In this document: one piece after another, positions 34,698-45,623 of the stretch
Position numbering within the stretch: position 1 is the stretch's first letter
Layout of the letters: every line of letters starts with the position of its first letter
From: Sulfuricella denitrificans
GTDB lineage: Bacteria > Pseudomonadota > Gammaproteobacteria > Burkholderiales > Sulfuricellaceae
Length of the DNA: 63,962 nt
NCBI GenBank assembly: GCA_002632355.1
Contig: NSJJ01000018.1
Location: forward strand, 1-63,962
Reading direction: 5' to 3'
The notes under the pieces: generated by a model
What the model saw: the letters and a program-made list of their open reading frames with translations, nothing else
The model's database searches: none
What the model was told of the DNA's origin: nothing
Made by a program: the position numbers and the translations under genes

Positions 34698-35963
34698 ATG
34701 AAAAAAACGAAATTTGCTTTGGCCGGTTCCATGATACTTGGCGTGCTGTCTTCGGCCCAGGCTGCGGACAAACCCCCGGCCGTCTACTGGATGAGTGTAT
34801 CGACTGAAGTGGGCGCAGCATTTGGTATGGGCGGGATGGCCATGCCGAGTGTCGGAGAGATGGTCTCGGAAGGGTTGCTGGGGGGGATGTTTGGCGGCAG
34901 CAAATCTGCGACGCCTGAATCCGGCAGTGCCCGTCGTTCCATCCTGCTGCAGTTAAGCAGCCCGGAAACGACATCCGACCCGAGGGCTGATCATTTCATC
35001 CCGCCTGGGCAACAAATGGGCGAGTCCCTGCCCCTGATTTCTCCGCGTACGACAACAGGCAAACTTTCCCGGCAGGAAGCCCCGGATGAAGCCCCGGAGC
35101 CGGAAAAACCCAAGGGCAAGATACTGATGTACTGGGGTTGCGGCGACAAAATTCGCAGTGGCCAGCCCAAGGTGCTGGATATGGGGACTGCTTCGCCGCA
35201 GCAGTATGCGGCTTTCTTCAGGGCCTACGCCGTCGGGGGCCAGCGCGGACCGCGCCCTGCCAGTGGCTGGACCTATGCCCGCTGGCCGAATGAAAAGGAT
35301 AGCCAGCAGGTACCCAAAGACAGCTCCCTCGTGGGAGCGCAAACCGTCAAAGCCAGCTACGCGCCGGAAATCCGCTTCGACATTCCCCGCCAGCAGGATT
35401 TCCTTGATCCGGTGGTATTCACGGAAATGGGCAGCAACCCCTCGGAAGCCATTTCCTTGCGCTGGAAACCCATTCCCAACGCGACCGGCTATTTCACCAT
35501 GGCCATGGGGGGGCGGGGTGACAATGAAATGGTGATCTGGGTTTCCAGCGAAGCACCGCACATGGGCTGGAGCCTGATGGATTATGTTCCGACCGGAGAG
35601 GTACATAAACTCGTCAAGGAGCGTGTGGTCATGCCGCCGGCGAATACCGAGTGCAAAATTCCTCAGGGCGTATTCAAGGATGCCGGCGCAATGTTGCAGT
35701 TCATCGCCTATGGACAGGACCTCGACCTGTCACACCCAGCCAGGCCAAAAAACGCGCCCAAGGGCTGGATGCCTGACTGGACTGCCAAGGTACGCCTGAA
35801 ATCAACCACCATGACCATGCTGGGTCAGGAAGTGCATGAAAAAGCAGCCACTGGGACAGGCAGCGGTGGCGGGCGCGATTACACGTCTCAGCCTCGCAAG
35901 AAGGGCGGCACGGATGTGCTCGAAAATCCGCTCAAGTCGATCAAGGGTATTTTCGGCCTGTAA
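34698..35963 (+). CDS. Exported protein of unknown function
   Basis: The 421 residues start with a clear signal peptide (cleavage after AQA, residue 22). A glycine/methionine-rich stretch follows (GAAFGMGGMAMPS, GLLGGMFGG), then a proline-rich linker and a larger domain beginning GKILMYWGCGDKI. I recognise no family. Its predicted beta-rich segments and WxxxP patterns suggest a periplasmic or surface domain. A GGGG ribosome-binding region precedes the ATG. The next gene begins 18 bp later, so it may lead a small operon with the S11 peptidase. Confidence 0.8.
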   Translation: MKKTKFALAGSMILGVLSSAQAADKPPAVYWMSVSTEVGAAFGMGGMAMPSVGEMVSEGLLGGMFGGSKSATPESGSARRSILLQLSSPETTSDPRADHFIPPGQQMGESLPLISPRTTTGKLSRQEAPDEAPEPEKPKGKILMYWGCGDKIRSGQPKVLDMGTASPQQYAAFFRAYAVGGQRGPRPASGWTYARWPNEKDSQQVPKDSSLVGAQTVKASYAPEIRFDIPRQQDFLDPVVFTEMGSNPSEAISLRWKPIPNATGYFTMAMGGRGDNEMVIWVSSEAPHMGWSLMDYVPTGEVHKLVKERVVMPPANTECKIPQGVFKDAGAMLQFIAYGQDLDLSHPARPKNAPKGWMPDWTAKVRLKSTTMTMLGQEVHEKAATGTGSGGGRDYTSQPRKKGGTDVLENPLKSIKGIFGL

Positions 35964-35981
35964 AGGCTAGCTGGCATCGCC

Positions 35982-36821
35982 ATGAATTTCGCGCGTTCTA
36001 TAGCGCTGGTGGTGCTTTATTTCTTTGAAATTCATATCGTTGCGGTGAAGGCGGAACCCCTGAATGACCCTTTTCCCGCTGCAGCAAGCGCCTATTTTAT
36101 CAGCGTGAACGGTACGCCGCTCTGGGCGCACCAGCCTGACATGGCGCTGCCGCCCGCCAGTCTGACCAAGATCATGACAGCGTTGCTGGTGCTGGAACAG
36201 GGTCAGCTGGCACAAGTGGTGCGCGTTTCCGCGGCTGCCACAAGGGAAAGCGGCAGCCGGCTGGGCCTGCGGCCAGGCGAGAACATGCGTGTCGCCGAAC
36301 TGATCGCTGCGACCGTTCTGCAATCGGACAACGATGCCTGCCATGCGCTGGCCGAGCATGTTGCTGTTTCAGAGCCGCGCTTTGTCACGCTCATGAACCG
36401 GCGCGCCTCCGAGCTAGGGTTGCACGATACCCACTTCACCAACGCCTGCGGCCACGATCACCCGGCACATCTTTCCAGTGCGCGCGATCTGGCTCGCCTC
36501 GCCGAATTTACCTTGCGTCGTCCGGAATTCGGACGGCTGGTGGAACTGGCCGAGCTCGAAATACGGGATGCCGACAGACGCCGCAGCTATCTCCTCAGCA
36601 ACAGCAACCAGTTGATAGGCCGATATCCCGGCGCCATCGGGGTAAAGACAGGCTATACCCGGCAAGCCGGTAAATGCCTGATCGCACAGGCGCTGCACGG
36701 GGATAGACGGGTGCTGCTGGTGCTGCTCAATGCGCCCGACCGCTGGTGGTCAGCAACAACCATACTTGACCGGGCTTTTGCCGAAACTTCCACCATGCAG
36801 ACGCCGCATCATGCACCGTGA
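35982..36821 (+). CDS. D-alanyl-D-alanine carboxypeptidase-like S11 serine peptidase
   Basis: Penicillin-binding protein of the S11 class that trims peptidoglycan stem peptides. The 279 residues have a signal peptide and all three active-site motifs: SLTK (60-63), SDN (114-116) and KTG (221-223). It lacks the C-terminal membrane-anchor domain of DacA-type enzymes, so it is a minimal catalytic form similar to PbpG-like endopeptidases. Carboxypeptidase versus endopeptidase cannot be told. Its 3' end overlaps the next gene by 11 nt. Confidence 0.9.
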   Translation: MNFARSIALVVLYFFEIHIVAVKAEPLNDPFPAAASAYFISVNGTPLWAHQPDMALPPASLTKIMTALLVLEQGQLAQVVRVSAAATRESGSRLGLRPGENMRVAELIAATVLQSDNDACHALAEHVAVSEPRFVTLMNRRASELGLHDTHFTNACGHDHPAHLSSARDLARLAEFTLRRPEFGRLVELAELEIRDADRRRSYLLSNSNQLIGRYPGAIGVKTGYTRQAGKCLIAQALHGDRRVLLVLLNAPDRWWSATTILDRAFAETSTMQTPHHAP

Positions 36822-38154
36822 TCCGGTGCGTATAAGCCTTCTGCTGCTATTGGCCCTGGCAGCCTACGGCAACAGCTTTTATGCGGCTTTCCAGTTCGAC
36901 GACTACAATATTATTGTCGGCAACCCCAGCGTCCACACCCTGGCGGCATGGTGGCAGCACGCCATAGGCATCCGCCCGCTACTCAAGCTTTCCTATACGC
37001 TGAACTGGATATCTGGTCTGGGCGTCAGTGGCTATCACGTCATGAACTTTATCGTCCATGGCACCAATTCGCTGCTGGTGTTCCTGCTGCTCAAGCGCTT
37101 TCCTGCCGCTGATGCGGAGACGGCGGGAAAAGTAGCCTTTGTTGCGGCACTGCTGTTTGCCGTATTGCCGGTTCAAACAGAAGCGGTCACTTACATCAGC
37201 GGGCGTTCCGTTTCGCTCATGTCCCTGTTCTACCTCGCCGCACTTCTTGCTTACGCATCTGGTCGCGAATCGAACAGCAGAGCGCTGCACATGGCGGCTT
37301 CCCTGCTTCTGTTCCTTGCTGCCTTGATGGTCAAGGAAATCGCCGTGACGCTCCCCCTCGCCATACTGCTGTGGGAAACGGCACATGGAACACGTTTTGG
37401 CGTGGCATTCCGGCGCGCAGCCCCCCACTGGGCTCTGCTCGCCGTTGCGGTACTATGCATCCTTTCGTTGCGCGACTATGTGGGGCTATTCGCTTATGGT
37501 TTTTCCCTGCGTTCCGTCAGCGACAATCTGTTAACCCAGGTGCACGCCTGCTCATATCTGCTTACCCGCCTGTTTGCACTGTGGGGGCACAATATGGATC
37601 CGGATCTGCCGCTCTTCAGCCATTGGGAGCCTCTGCTGCTGGCTGAGTTGGCGCTGCTGGGCGGGTTTCTGGCGCTTGGTGCCATGCAGTTGAAACACCG
37701 GCCCTGGCTGGGGTTCGGCATTCTGTGGCTGGCGCTGCATCTATTGCCGACCAACTCACTCTTGCCGCGCCTCGATATCGCCAACGAACGTCAGCTTTAC
37801 CTGGGAAGCATCGGCATGTGCCTGATATCCGCAAATGTTTTTTATTGGCTGGTCGCAAACTACCCGGCGCGATACCGCTGGCTGAATGGTGCGCTGGCAG
37901 GGGGGCTATTATTGCTGGTCGCGGCCACTCTGGCCCGAAACCATGATTACCGCAGCGAAATCGCCTTATGGGAGGATACCGTCAGGCAATCCCCCGCCAA
38001 GGCGCGTCCATGGAACAACCTGGGTTACGCTTATGCGCTTGCCGGTGACTATTCGCAGGCACTCCATGCCTACCGGCAGGCCATTGATCTGAAGCCTGAC
38101 TACAAACGCGCTCAGGAAAATTTGGCAGCATTGCAGAAAATCGCCACGCCCTGA
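36811..38154 (+). CDS. Polytopic membrane protein with C-terminal TPR
   Basis: The 447 residues have about ten membrane helices and a periplasmic FDDYNIIVGNPSV loop near the N-terminus. A short TPR region at the C-terminus (PWNNLGYAYALAGDYSQALHAYRQAI) completes it. The arrangement is like TMTC and GT-C glycosyltransferase relatives, where the loop acid pair may be catalytic. A sugar-transfer activity is possible but not shown. The ATG at 36811 overlaps the upstream peptidase gene, implying coupled translation. Confidence 0.8.
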   Translation: MHRDPVRISLLLLLALAAYGNSFYAAFQFDDYNIIVGNPSVHTLAAWWQHAIGIRPLLKLSYTLNWISGLGVSGYHVMNFIVHGTNSLLVFLLLKRFPAADAETAGKVAFVAALLFAVLPVQTEAVTYISGRSVSLMSLFYLAALLAYASGRESNSRALHMAASLLLFLAALMVKEIAVTLPLAILLWETAHGTRFGVAFRRAAPHWALLAVAVLCILSLRDYVGLFAYGFSLRSVSDNLLTQVHACSYLLTRLFALWGHNMDPDLPLFSHWEPLLLAELALLGGFLALGAMQLKHRPWLGFGILWLALHLLPTNSLLPRLDIANERQLYLGSIGMCLISANVFYWLVANYPARYRWLNGALAGGLLLLVAATLARNHDYRSEIALWEDTVRQSPAKARPWNNLGYAYALAGDYSQALHAYRQAIDLKPDYKRAQENLAALQKIATP

Positions 38155-38247
38155 AAAACAACACCTTGAACGCTGCTTATTGCTGGCTTGCCCAGTTGTG
38201 GGTAAAATCGAGCACTTTTCACTTGAGTTTTTGGGGTAGGTTTGGCA

Positions 38248-41200
38248 ATGGACAGACAAGGCTGGTTGGACGGCACGCTCTATCGTCCCGATTTTGAGCA
38301 GGACAGTTGCGGTTTCGGCCTCATGGCCAACATGGACGACAAGCCCAGCCACTGGCTGGTACAGACCGCGATCAATTCCCTCGCCTGTCTGACGCACCGT
38401 GGCGCCGTTGCGGCCGACGGCAAATCCGGCGACGGTTGTGGCCTGCTGTTCAAGAAGCCGGACACTTTCCTGCGCGCCGTTGCCTCTGAAAATGGCTTCA
38501 CCCTCGGCAAGCTGTATGCTGCCGCACTGGTGTTTCTCAACCGTGACGCGAAACTGGCCGAGACCGCCCGCGCCACGCTGAAAAACGAATTTGTAGCGCA
38601 GGGCCTGTCCGTGGCCGGTTTCCGTCCCGTGCCCACCGACAATGCTGCGCTCGGCGAATATGCTCTGCAGACGCTACCCACCATCGAACAGATTTTCATC
38701 AATGCGCCCGATGGGCTGGATGACGCAACCTTCGAGCGCAAGCTGTATATTGCACGCCGCCGCGCCGAAAAAGCGCTGGCTGAAGACAAGACTTTCTACC
38801 TGCCCACGCTGTCGTCCAAAGTCATGTCCTACAAGGGCCTGGTGATGCCGGCCAACCTGCCTGTGTTCTACTCCGACCTCAAGGACGAGCGCTTTGCTTC
38901 CAGCCTGGCGGTGTACCACCAGCGTTTCTCCACCAACACCTGGCCGGAATGGCGCCTGGCACAGCCTTTCCGTTATCTCGCCCACAATGGCGAGATCAAC
39001 ACACTGCGCGGCAACCGTAGCTGGTCCCGCGCGCGCGAGCACACCTTCGCAACCCCGCATATCCCCAATATGGACGATGTGCGCCCCATCGTTTCGATGA
39101 CCGGCTCCGACTCCTTCAGCATGGACAACATGCTGGAAGGGCTGGTAATGGGGGGGGTCAGCCTGTTCCGCGCGCTGCGCCTGATGGTGCCGCCGGCCTG
39201 GCAGAACGTGCAGACCATGGACGCGGACCTGCGCGCCTTCTACGAATACAACTCGATGCACATGGAGCCATGGGACGGCCCCGCCGGCATGGTGCTGACC
39301 GATGGCCGCTATGGCATCTGTGCGCTGGATCGCAATGGCCTGCGCCCGGCACGTTTCGTGGTCACCAGGGATCGTCATGTCACCATCGCCTCTGAAATCG
39401 GCGTGTGGCCTTACAAACCCGAGGATGTGGTGCAGAAAGGTCGCGTCAAGCCGGGCCAGATGGTGGCGGTGGACCTGCAGGAAGGCAGGCTGCTGCTTTC
39501 CGACGATATCGACGCGCAACTCAAGAACGCCCATCCCTACCGCCAGTGGCTGAAAGACAATGCCCTGCACCTGGAAACCGGTATCGAGGACGACGGCCAC
39601 CTGCAATTGATGGATGCAGACCAGGCGCTGATCTATCAGAAGCTGTTCAATGTCACATTTGAAGAACGCGATCAGGTACTGCGCGTGCTTGCCGAGGAAG
39701 GGCAGGAGGCTATCGGCTCGATGGGCGACGACACACCGATGGCGGTGCTGTCGCAGAAAATCCGCAGTCCCTTCGATTACCTGCGCCAGCAGTTCGCCCA
39801 GGTGACCAACCCGCCGATCGACCCGATCCGCGAGGCGGTGGTGATGTCGCTCAATACCTGCTTTGGCTCCGAGCGCAACCTGTTCGAGCAGACGCCAGAA
39901 CACGCCAAGCGTCTGGAAATCAGCTCGCCGGTGCTGTCCCCGGTTAAATTTGCGAAAATGACTTCGCTCAGCGAAGTGGAATTCCGCAGCATCACACTTG
40001 AACTCAACTACGACCCGGCCAGGACCAGCCTGAAAGCTGCGCTGGAAGCGCTTGCCGGGCAAGCCGTAGATGCCGTGAAGAGCGGCCATGTGATCCTTGT
40101 GCTGTCCGACCGTAACATTGCCAGGGACCGGCTGCCGATTCACGCCCTGTTCGCCACGGGCGCAGTGCATCACACCCTGATCAATGCCGGCCTGCGCTGC
40201 AACGCCAACATCATTGTCGACACCGGAACCGCGCGCGACCCACACCATTTCGCCAGTCTGATCGGCTATGGCGCCACGGCGGTATTTCCCTATGTCGCCT
40301 ATCAGGCTATTAACGAACTGATTCGCGCTGGTGAAATCAGGAATCACACCCTCAACGATGCGCTTTACAAATTCCGCAAGGGCATCAACAAGGGCCTGCT
40401 GAAAATCCTCTCCAAGATGGGGATTTCCACCGTTGCCAGCTATCGCGGTTCGCAGCTTTTCGAAGCCGTGGGCCTGGGCGAGGAAGTCATCGACCTGTGC
40501 CTGCCCGGCACTGTGAGCCGCATCAAGGGCGCCGGTTTCGAAGATTTCGAAAGCGATCAGCAACAACTGGTCAGGTTTGCCTACAATCCGATGGAGCCGA
40601 TGTCCCATGGTGGCCTGCTCAAGTTCGTATTCGACGGTGAATACCACGCTTACAATCCGGATGTGGTGATGGAGCTGCAACGCGCGGTGCAAAATGGAGA
40701 CCGCGAGGCCTACAGGCGCTTCGCCGCGCTGGTCAACGAGCGCCCGGTAGCGATGTTGCGCGACCTGATGAAAGTGAAGCTGGATGTCAATACCATAGAC
40801 ATTGATCAGGTCGAGCCTCTGGAAGCTATCCTCAAACGCTTCGATTCCGCTGCCATGAGCCTTGGCGCGCTCTCCCCCGAAGCTCACGAATCGCTGGCGC
40901 AGGGCATGAACCGCCTCGGTGGGCGCTCCAACTCCGGCGAGGGTGGTGAAGACCCGGCGCGCTACGGCACGGACAAGATGTCCAAAATCAAGCAAGTGGC
41001 TTCCGGCCGCTTCGGCGTCACGCCGCACTATCTTGTCAATGCAGAAGTGTTGCAGATCAAGGTCGCTCAGGGCGCCAAACCGGGCGAAGGCGGTCAGCTG
41101 CCGGGCGACAAGGTATCGCCCATGATTGCCAAGTTGCGCTGCTCCAAGCCCGGCATCTCGCTGATCTCGCCGCCGCCGCACCATGACATTTATTCCATCG

Positions 41201-42699
41201 AGGATCTGGCACAGCTGATTTATGATCTCAAGCAGGTCAATCCGCGTGCGTTGGTCTCGGTCAAGCTGGTCGCAGAGCCGGGCGTGGGCACGATCGCAGC
41301 TGGCGTGGCCAAGGCCTATGCCGATCTGATCACCATTTCCGGCTACGACGGTGGTACCGGTGCAAGCCCCATTGCCTCGGTCAAATATGCCGGCACGCCG
41401 TGGGAACTGGGCGTCACCGAAGCGCAGCAGGTGCTGCGCGCCAACGGTCTGCGTTCGCGCGTCCGGCTGCAGACGGATGGTGGTCTGAAAACCGGTCTGG
41501 ACGTGATCAAGGCAGCAATCATGGGTGCCGAGAGTTTCGGCTTCGGCACCGCACCGATGATCGCGCTGGGCTGCAAATATCTGCGCATCTGCCACCTTAA
41601 CAACTGCGCCACTGGCGTGGCCACCCAGAATGAACGCCTGCGCAAGGATCACTTTATTGGCCTGCCTCAGATGGTGATGAACTATTTCACCTTCGTCGCC
41701 GAAGAAACCCGCGAGCTGATGGCACGCCTGGGCGTGAGCGAACTCAATCAGCTGATCGGCCGCATGGACCTGCTGGAAGTCCTGCAGGGTGAGACCTCCA
41801 GGCAGCAGAAACTGGATATCCGCGTGTTGCTGGATCAGGGCAGCATCCCCGACAGCGAACCCCGTTATTGCACCGAAGCCACCAACCCCTCCTTCGACAA
41901 GGGTGAACTGGCGGAACAGATGGTCAGGGACGCCATCGGCGCAATCGAGAACAAGCAGCCGCTGCAACTGTCTTACCCAGTGCACAACACCAACCGCTCC
42001 ATCGGTGCGCGGCTATCCGGTGAAATCGCCCGTATCCATGGCGCTGAAGGCCTGCCTGCCGATTGCCTGACGCTGAATCTGTCCGGCAGCGCCGGACAGA
42101 GCTTCGGCGTGTGGAACCATAAGGGCCTGACCCTCAAGCTGGAAGGCGATGCCAACGATTATGTGGGCAAGGGCATGGCGGGTGGTCGAATCGTAATCTA
42201 TCCGCCAGTGGGTTCGGCTTTCGTGGCGCAACAAACCACGATCATCGGTAACACCTGCCTGTATGGCGCCACAGGCGGCCAGCTCAACGCTGCGGGTGCT
42301 GCCGGGGAACGTTTTGCGGTGCGTAATTCCGGAGCTATCGCCGTGGTTGAAGGCACCGGAGACCATTGCTGCGAATACATGACCGGCGGCATTGTTGTCG
42401 TGCTGGGGGATACCGGCCTCAATTTCGGTGCCGGCATGACGGGCGGCTTTGCCATGGTGTACGACGAGCATGACCAGTTCCAGAACCGCTACAACAACGA
42501 ACTGGTAGACATCAACCGCATCAACACCGAGTCTACCGAACAGTACCGCCACTTTGTGCGCGAACAACTGGAGCAGCATGTCAGGCTCACCGGTAGCGTA
42601 CGTGCCGGGGAACTGCTCGACAGGTTCTCCGATGTCATCGGCAAGTTCTGGCTGGTGAAGTCCAAGGCGCTGCATCTGGACAGCCTCCTTAAAAGTTGA
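38248..42699 (+). CDS. gltB: Glutamate synthase (NADPH) large subunit
   Basis: Transfers the amide of glutamine to 2-oxoglutarate in ammonia assimilation, together with GltD. The 1483 residues comprise the class II glutaminase domain (nucleophile Cys in DSCGFGLM after a short propeptide), a central domain, the FMN-binding synthase domain ([10 protein letters not shown]) with the 3Fe-4S cysteines around [14 protein letters not shown]-like, and the C-terminal GXGXG beta-helix domain. An ATG at 38248 is preferred over the in-frame TTG at 38242. gltD is 13 nt downstream. Confidence 0.98.
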   Translation: MDRQGWLDGTLYRPDFEQDSCGFGLMANMDDKPSHWLVQTAINSLACLTHRGAVAADGKSGDGCGLLFKKPDTFLRAVASENGFTLGKLYAAALVFLNRDAKLAETARATLKNEFVAQGLSVAGFRPVPTDNAALGEYALQTLPTIEQIFINAPDGLDDATFERKLYIARRRAEKALAEDKTFYLPTLSSKVMSYKGLVMPANLPVFYSDLKDERFASSLAVYHQRFSTNTWPEWRLAQPFRYLAHNGEINTLRGNRSWSRAREHTFATPHIPNMDDVRPIVSMTGSDSFSMDNMLEGLVMGGVSLFRALRLMVPPAWQNVQTMDADLRAFYEYNSMHMEPWDGPAGMVLTDGRYGICALDRNGLRPARFVVTRDRHVTIASEIGVWPYKPEDVVQKGRVKPGQMVAVDLQEGRLLLSDDIDAQLKNAHPYRQWLKDNALHLETGIEDDGHLQLMDADQALIYQKLFNVTFEERDQVLRVLAEEGQEAIGSMGDDTPMAVLSQKIRSPFDYLRQQFAQVTNPPIDPIREAVVMSLNTCFGSERNLFEQTPEHAKRLEISSPVLSPVKFAKMTSLSEVEFRSITLELNYDPARTSLKAALEALAGQAVDAVKSGHVILVLSDRNIARDRLPIHALFATGAVHHTLINAGLRCNANIIVDTGTARDPHHFASLIGYGATAVFPYVAYQAINELIRAGEIRNHTLNDALYKFRKGINKGLLKILSKMGISTVASYRGSQLFEAVGLGEEVIDLCLPGTVSRIKGAGFEDFESDQQQLVRFAYNPMEPMSHGGLLKFVFDGEYHAYNPDVVMELQRAVQNGDREAYRRFAALVNERPVAMLRDLMKVKLDVNTIDIDQVEPLEAILKRFDSAAMSLGALSPEAHESLAQGMNRLGGRSNSGEGGEDPARYGTDKMSKIKQVASGRFGVTPHYLVNAEVLQIKVAQGAKPGEGGQLPGDKVSPMIAKLRCSKPGISLISPPPHHDIYSIEDLAQLIYDLKQVNPRALVSVKLVAEPGVGTIAAGVAKAYADLITISGYDGGTGASPIASVKYAGTPWELGVTEAQQVLRANGLRSRVRLQTDGGLKTGLDVIKAAIMGAESFGFGTAPMIALGCKYLRICHLNNCATGVATQNERLRKDHFIGLPQMVMNYFTFVAEETRELMARLGVSELNQLIGRMDLLEVLQGETSRQQKLDIRVLLDQGSIPDSEPRYCTEATNPSFDKGELAEQMVRDAIGAIENKQPLQLSYPVHNTNRSIGARLSGEIARIHGAEGLPADCLTLNLSGSAGQSFGVWNHKGLTLKLEGDANDYVGKGMAGGRIVIYPPVGSAFVAQQTTIIGNTCLYGATGGQLNAAGAAGERFAVRNSGAIAVVEGTGDHCCEYMTGGIVVVLGDTGLNFGAGMTGGFAMVYDEHDQFQNRYNNELVDINRINTESTEQYRHFVREQLEQHVRLTGSVRAGELLDRFSDVIGKFWLVKSKALHLDSLLKS

Positions 42700-42709
42700 A
42701 ATGGGATAA

Positions 42710-44110
<1,401 letters not shown>

Positions 44111-44147
44111 ATTCGTTCATGCGACTGGCCGCATAGAAAATCGGGAC

Positions 44148-44178
44148 CCCGCGTAAGGCGGGATCCCCTCTGGGATCC
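44148..44178 (+). promoter_or_regulatory. Two overlapping, mutually exclusive hairpins in the hemE leader
   Basis: CCCGC (44148-44152) pairs with GCGGG (44158-44162). GGATCCC (44161-44167) pairs with GGGATCC (44172-44178), ending 3 nt before the hemE ATG. The two stems share bases 44161-44162, so both cannot form fully. The second stem buries the only purine-rich ribosome-binding candidate. There is no T-run, so it is not a classical terminator. Confidence 0.5.
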
Positions 44179-44181
44179 AAC

Positions 44182-45246
44182 ATGACCAAACTGAAAAACG
44201 ACACCTTTCTCCGCGCGCTGCTGCGCCAGCCCACCGAATACACCCCGGTCTGGATGATGCGCCAGGCGGGACGCTACCTGCCCGAATATAACAAGACCCG
44301 GGAGCGTGCCGGAGATTTCATGTCGCTTTGCAAGAACCCTGATCTTGCAACCGAAGTGACCCTGCAGCCGCTGGCGCGCTTCCCGCTCGACGCGGCGATT
44401 CTTTTCTCCGACATTCTTACCATTCCAGACGCTATGGGCCTGGGCCTCTATTTTTCCCAGGGAGAAGGGCCTAAATTCGAACGCCCGCTGCGCGATGAAT
44501 GGGAAATTCGCGATCTCGGCGTACCCGATCCCAATGTCCATCTGCGCTATGTCATGGACGCCGTCAGCCAGATACGCTCGGCGCTGGATGGTTCCGTTCC
44601 CTTGATTGGCTTCTCGGGCAGCCCATGGACGCTGGCCTGCTACATGGTGGAAGGCGGCAGCAGCAGTGACTTCACGCTGATCAAAACCATGCTTTACAGC
44701 CGCCCCGATCTGCTCCACCGCATCCTCGATATCAACGCCCAGGCGGTTACCACCTACCTCAACGCCCAGATCGAAGCCGGTGCGCAGGCGGTAATGATAT
44801 TTGACTCCTGGGGTGGCGCGCTCAGCCATGCGGCTTACCACGAATTTTCGCTGGCTTATATGGAAAAAATCGTCAGCGGCCTGATCCGTGAAAAAGACGG
44901 CGTCAAGATTCCTGCCATCGTATTCACCAAAGGGGGAGGATTGTGGCTGGAAAGCATCGCCAACATTGGTTGCGATGCGGTTGGGCTGGACTGGCCGATC
45001 GATATCGGCGAAGCTCGTCGCCGGGTGGGCGACAAGGTTGCGCTGCAAGGCAACATCGATCCTACGGTGCTATTCTCCAATCCCGAGGTGATTCGCACGG
45101 AAACCGGCAAGATTCTGGCTTCCTATGGTAAGGGTTCCGGCCACGTGTTCAACCTGGGGCATGGCATTTCCCAGTTCACTCCGCCTGACAATGCCGCCGC
45201 GCTGGTCGAAGCAGTGCATGAGCTTAGCCGTCCATACCACAATTAA
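44182..45246 (+). CDS. hemE: Uroporphyrinogen decarboxylase
   Basis: Decarboxylates the four acetate side chains of uroporphyrinogen III to coproporphyrinogen III in heme synthesis. The 354 residues match the family. The N-terminal signature [15 protein letters not shown] contains the substrate-binding arginines, and [16 protein letters not shown] is the second signature. The start is preceded by a hairpin-rich leader. It is 71 bp downstream of gltD, with the DnaA-box cluster on its 3' side. Confidence 0.98.
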   Translation: MTKLKNDTFLRALLRQPTEYTPVWMMRQAGRYLPEYNKTRERAGDFMSLCKNPDLATEVTLQPLARFPLDAAILFSDILTIPDAMGLGLYFSQGEGPKFERPLRDEWEIRDLGVPDPNVHLRYVMDAVSQIRSALDGSVPLIGFSGSPWTLACYMVEGGSSSDFTLIKTMLYSRPDLLHRILDINAQAVTTYLNAQIEAGAQAVMIFDSWGGALSHAAYHEFSLAYMEKIVSGLIREKDGVKIPAIVFTKGGGLWLESIANIGCDAVGLDWPIDIGEARRRVGDKVALQGNIDPTVLFSNPEVIRTETGKILASYGKGSGHVFNLGHGISQFTPPDNAAALVEAVHELSRPYHN

Positions 45247-45623
45247 GCCGATTCAGGGCTGTTTATGAGTCGATTTATGCACAGTATTAAAAAAGTTCCC
45301 TGCGTCAATAGGGAAATCCACTAATTATTCATCGCAATTCGCAAGCCAATGTTTAATAAAGACTTAATAAATGGCCTGCAAATGACCCCGCAGTAAAAAG
45401 TGCTTTCCTGCCAAGTGATTATTTCAATGGATGGCAGTTTATTCACAGAGTTATCCACAGACTCTGTGAATAAGCCGAAATTCCCAGACATGACAGGTGC
45501 TTACGCTGAAAACATAAAGTCAGTCTCAACTCCTGAAGGATGGAAACCAGCAAATCGTCGCTGAAACACATCTGGCTTGAGGGGTCTGCAGCCTCATTAC
45601 TTTCAGGTTAAACTGACGCTCTC
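45247..45623. promoter_or_regulatory. hemE-priA intergenic region with DnaA-box cluster
   Basis: This 377-bp gene-free gap is AT-rich in its first half. It contains four nine-base sites fitting TTATNCACA: TTATGCACA (45275-45283), TTATTCACA (45439-45447), TTATCCACA (45451-45459) and TGTGAATAA (45465-45473, reverse). No open frame or terminator is evident. The remaining 150 bp before priA show nothing clear. Confidence 0.75.
45439..45473. repeat. Palindromic triple DnaA-box array
   Basis: TTATTCACAGAGT (45439-45451) and ACTCTGTGAATAA (45461-45473) are perfect 13-bp inverted arms around a 9-nt centre. Each arm holds a DnaA box, and the perfect box TTATCCACA (45451-45459) occupies the centre. 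The first two boxes are spaced 12 bp start to start, about one helical turn. Confidence 0.85.

Noticed and set aside
38674-41985. A 1103-codon open frame on the minus strand opposite gltB
   Set aside because: It is the complement of the well-conserved gltB; long antisense frames are expected in GC-rich coding DNA and this one shows no recognisable domain.
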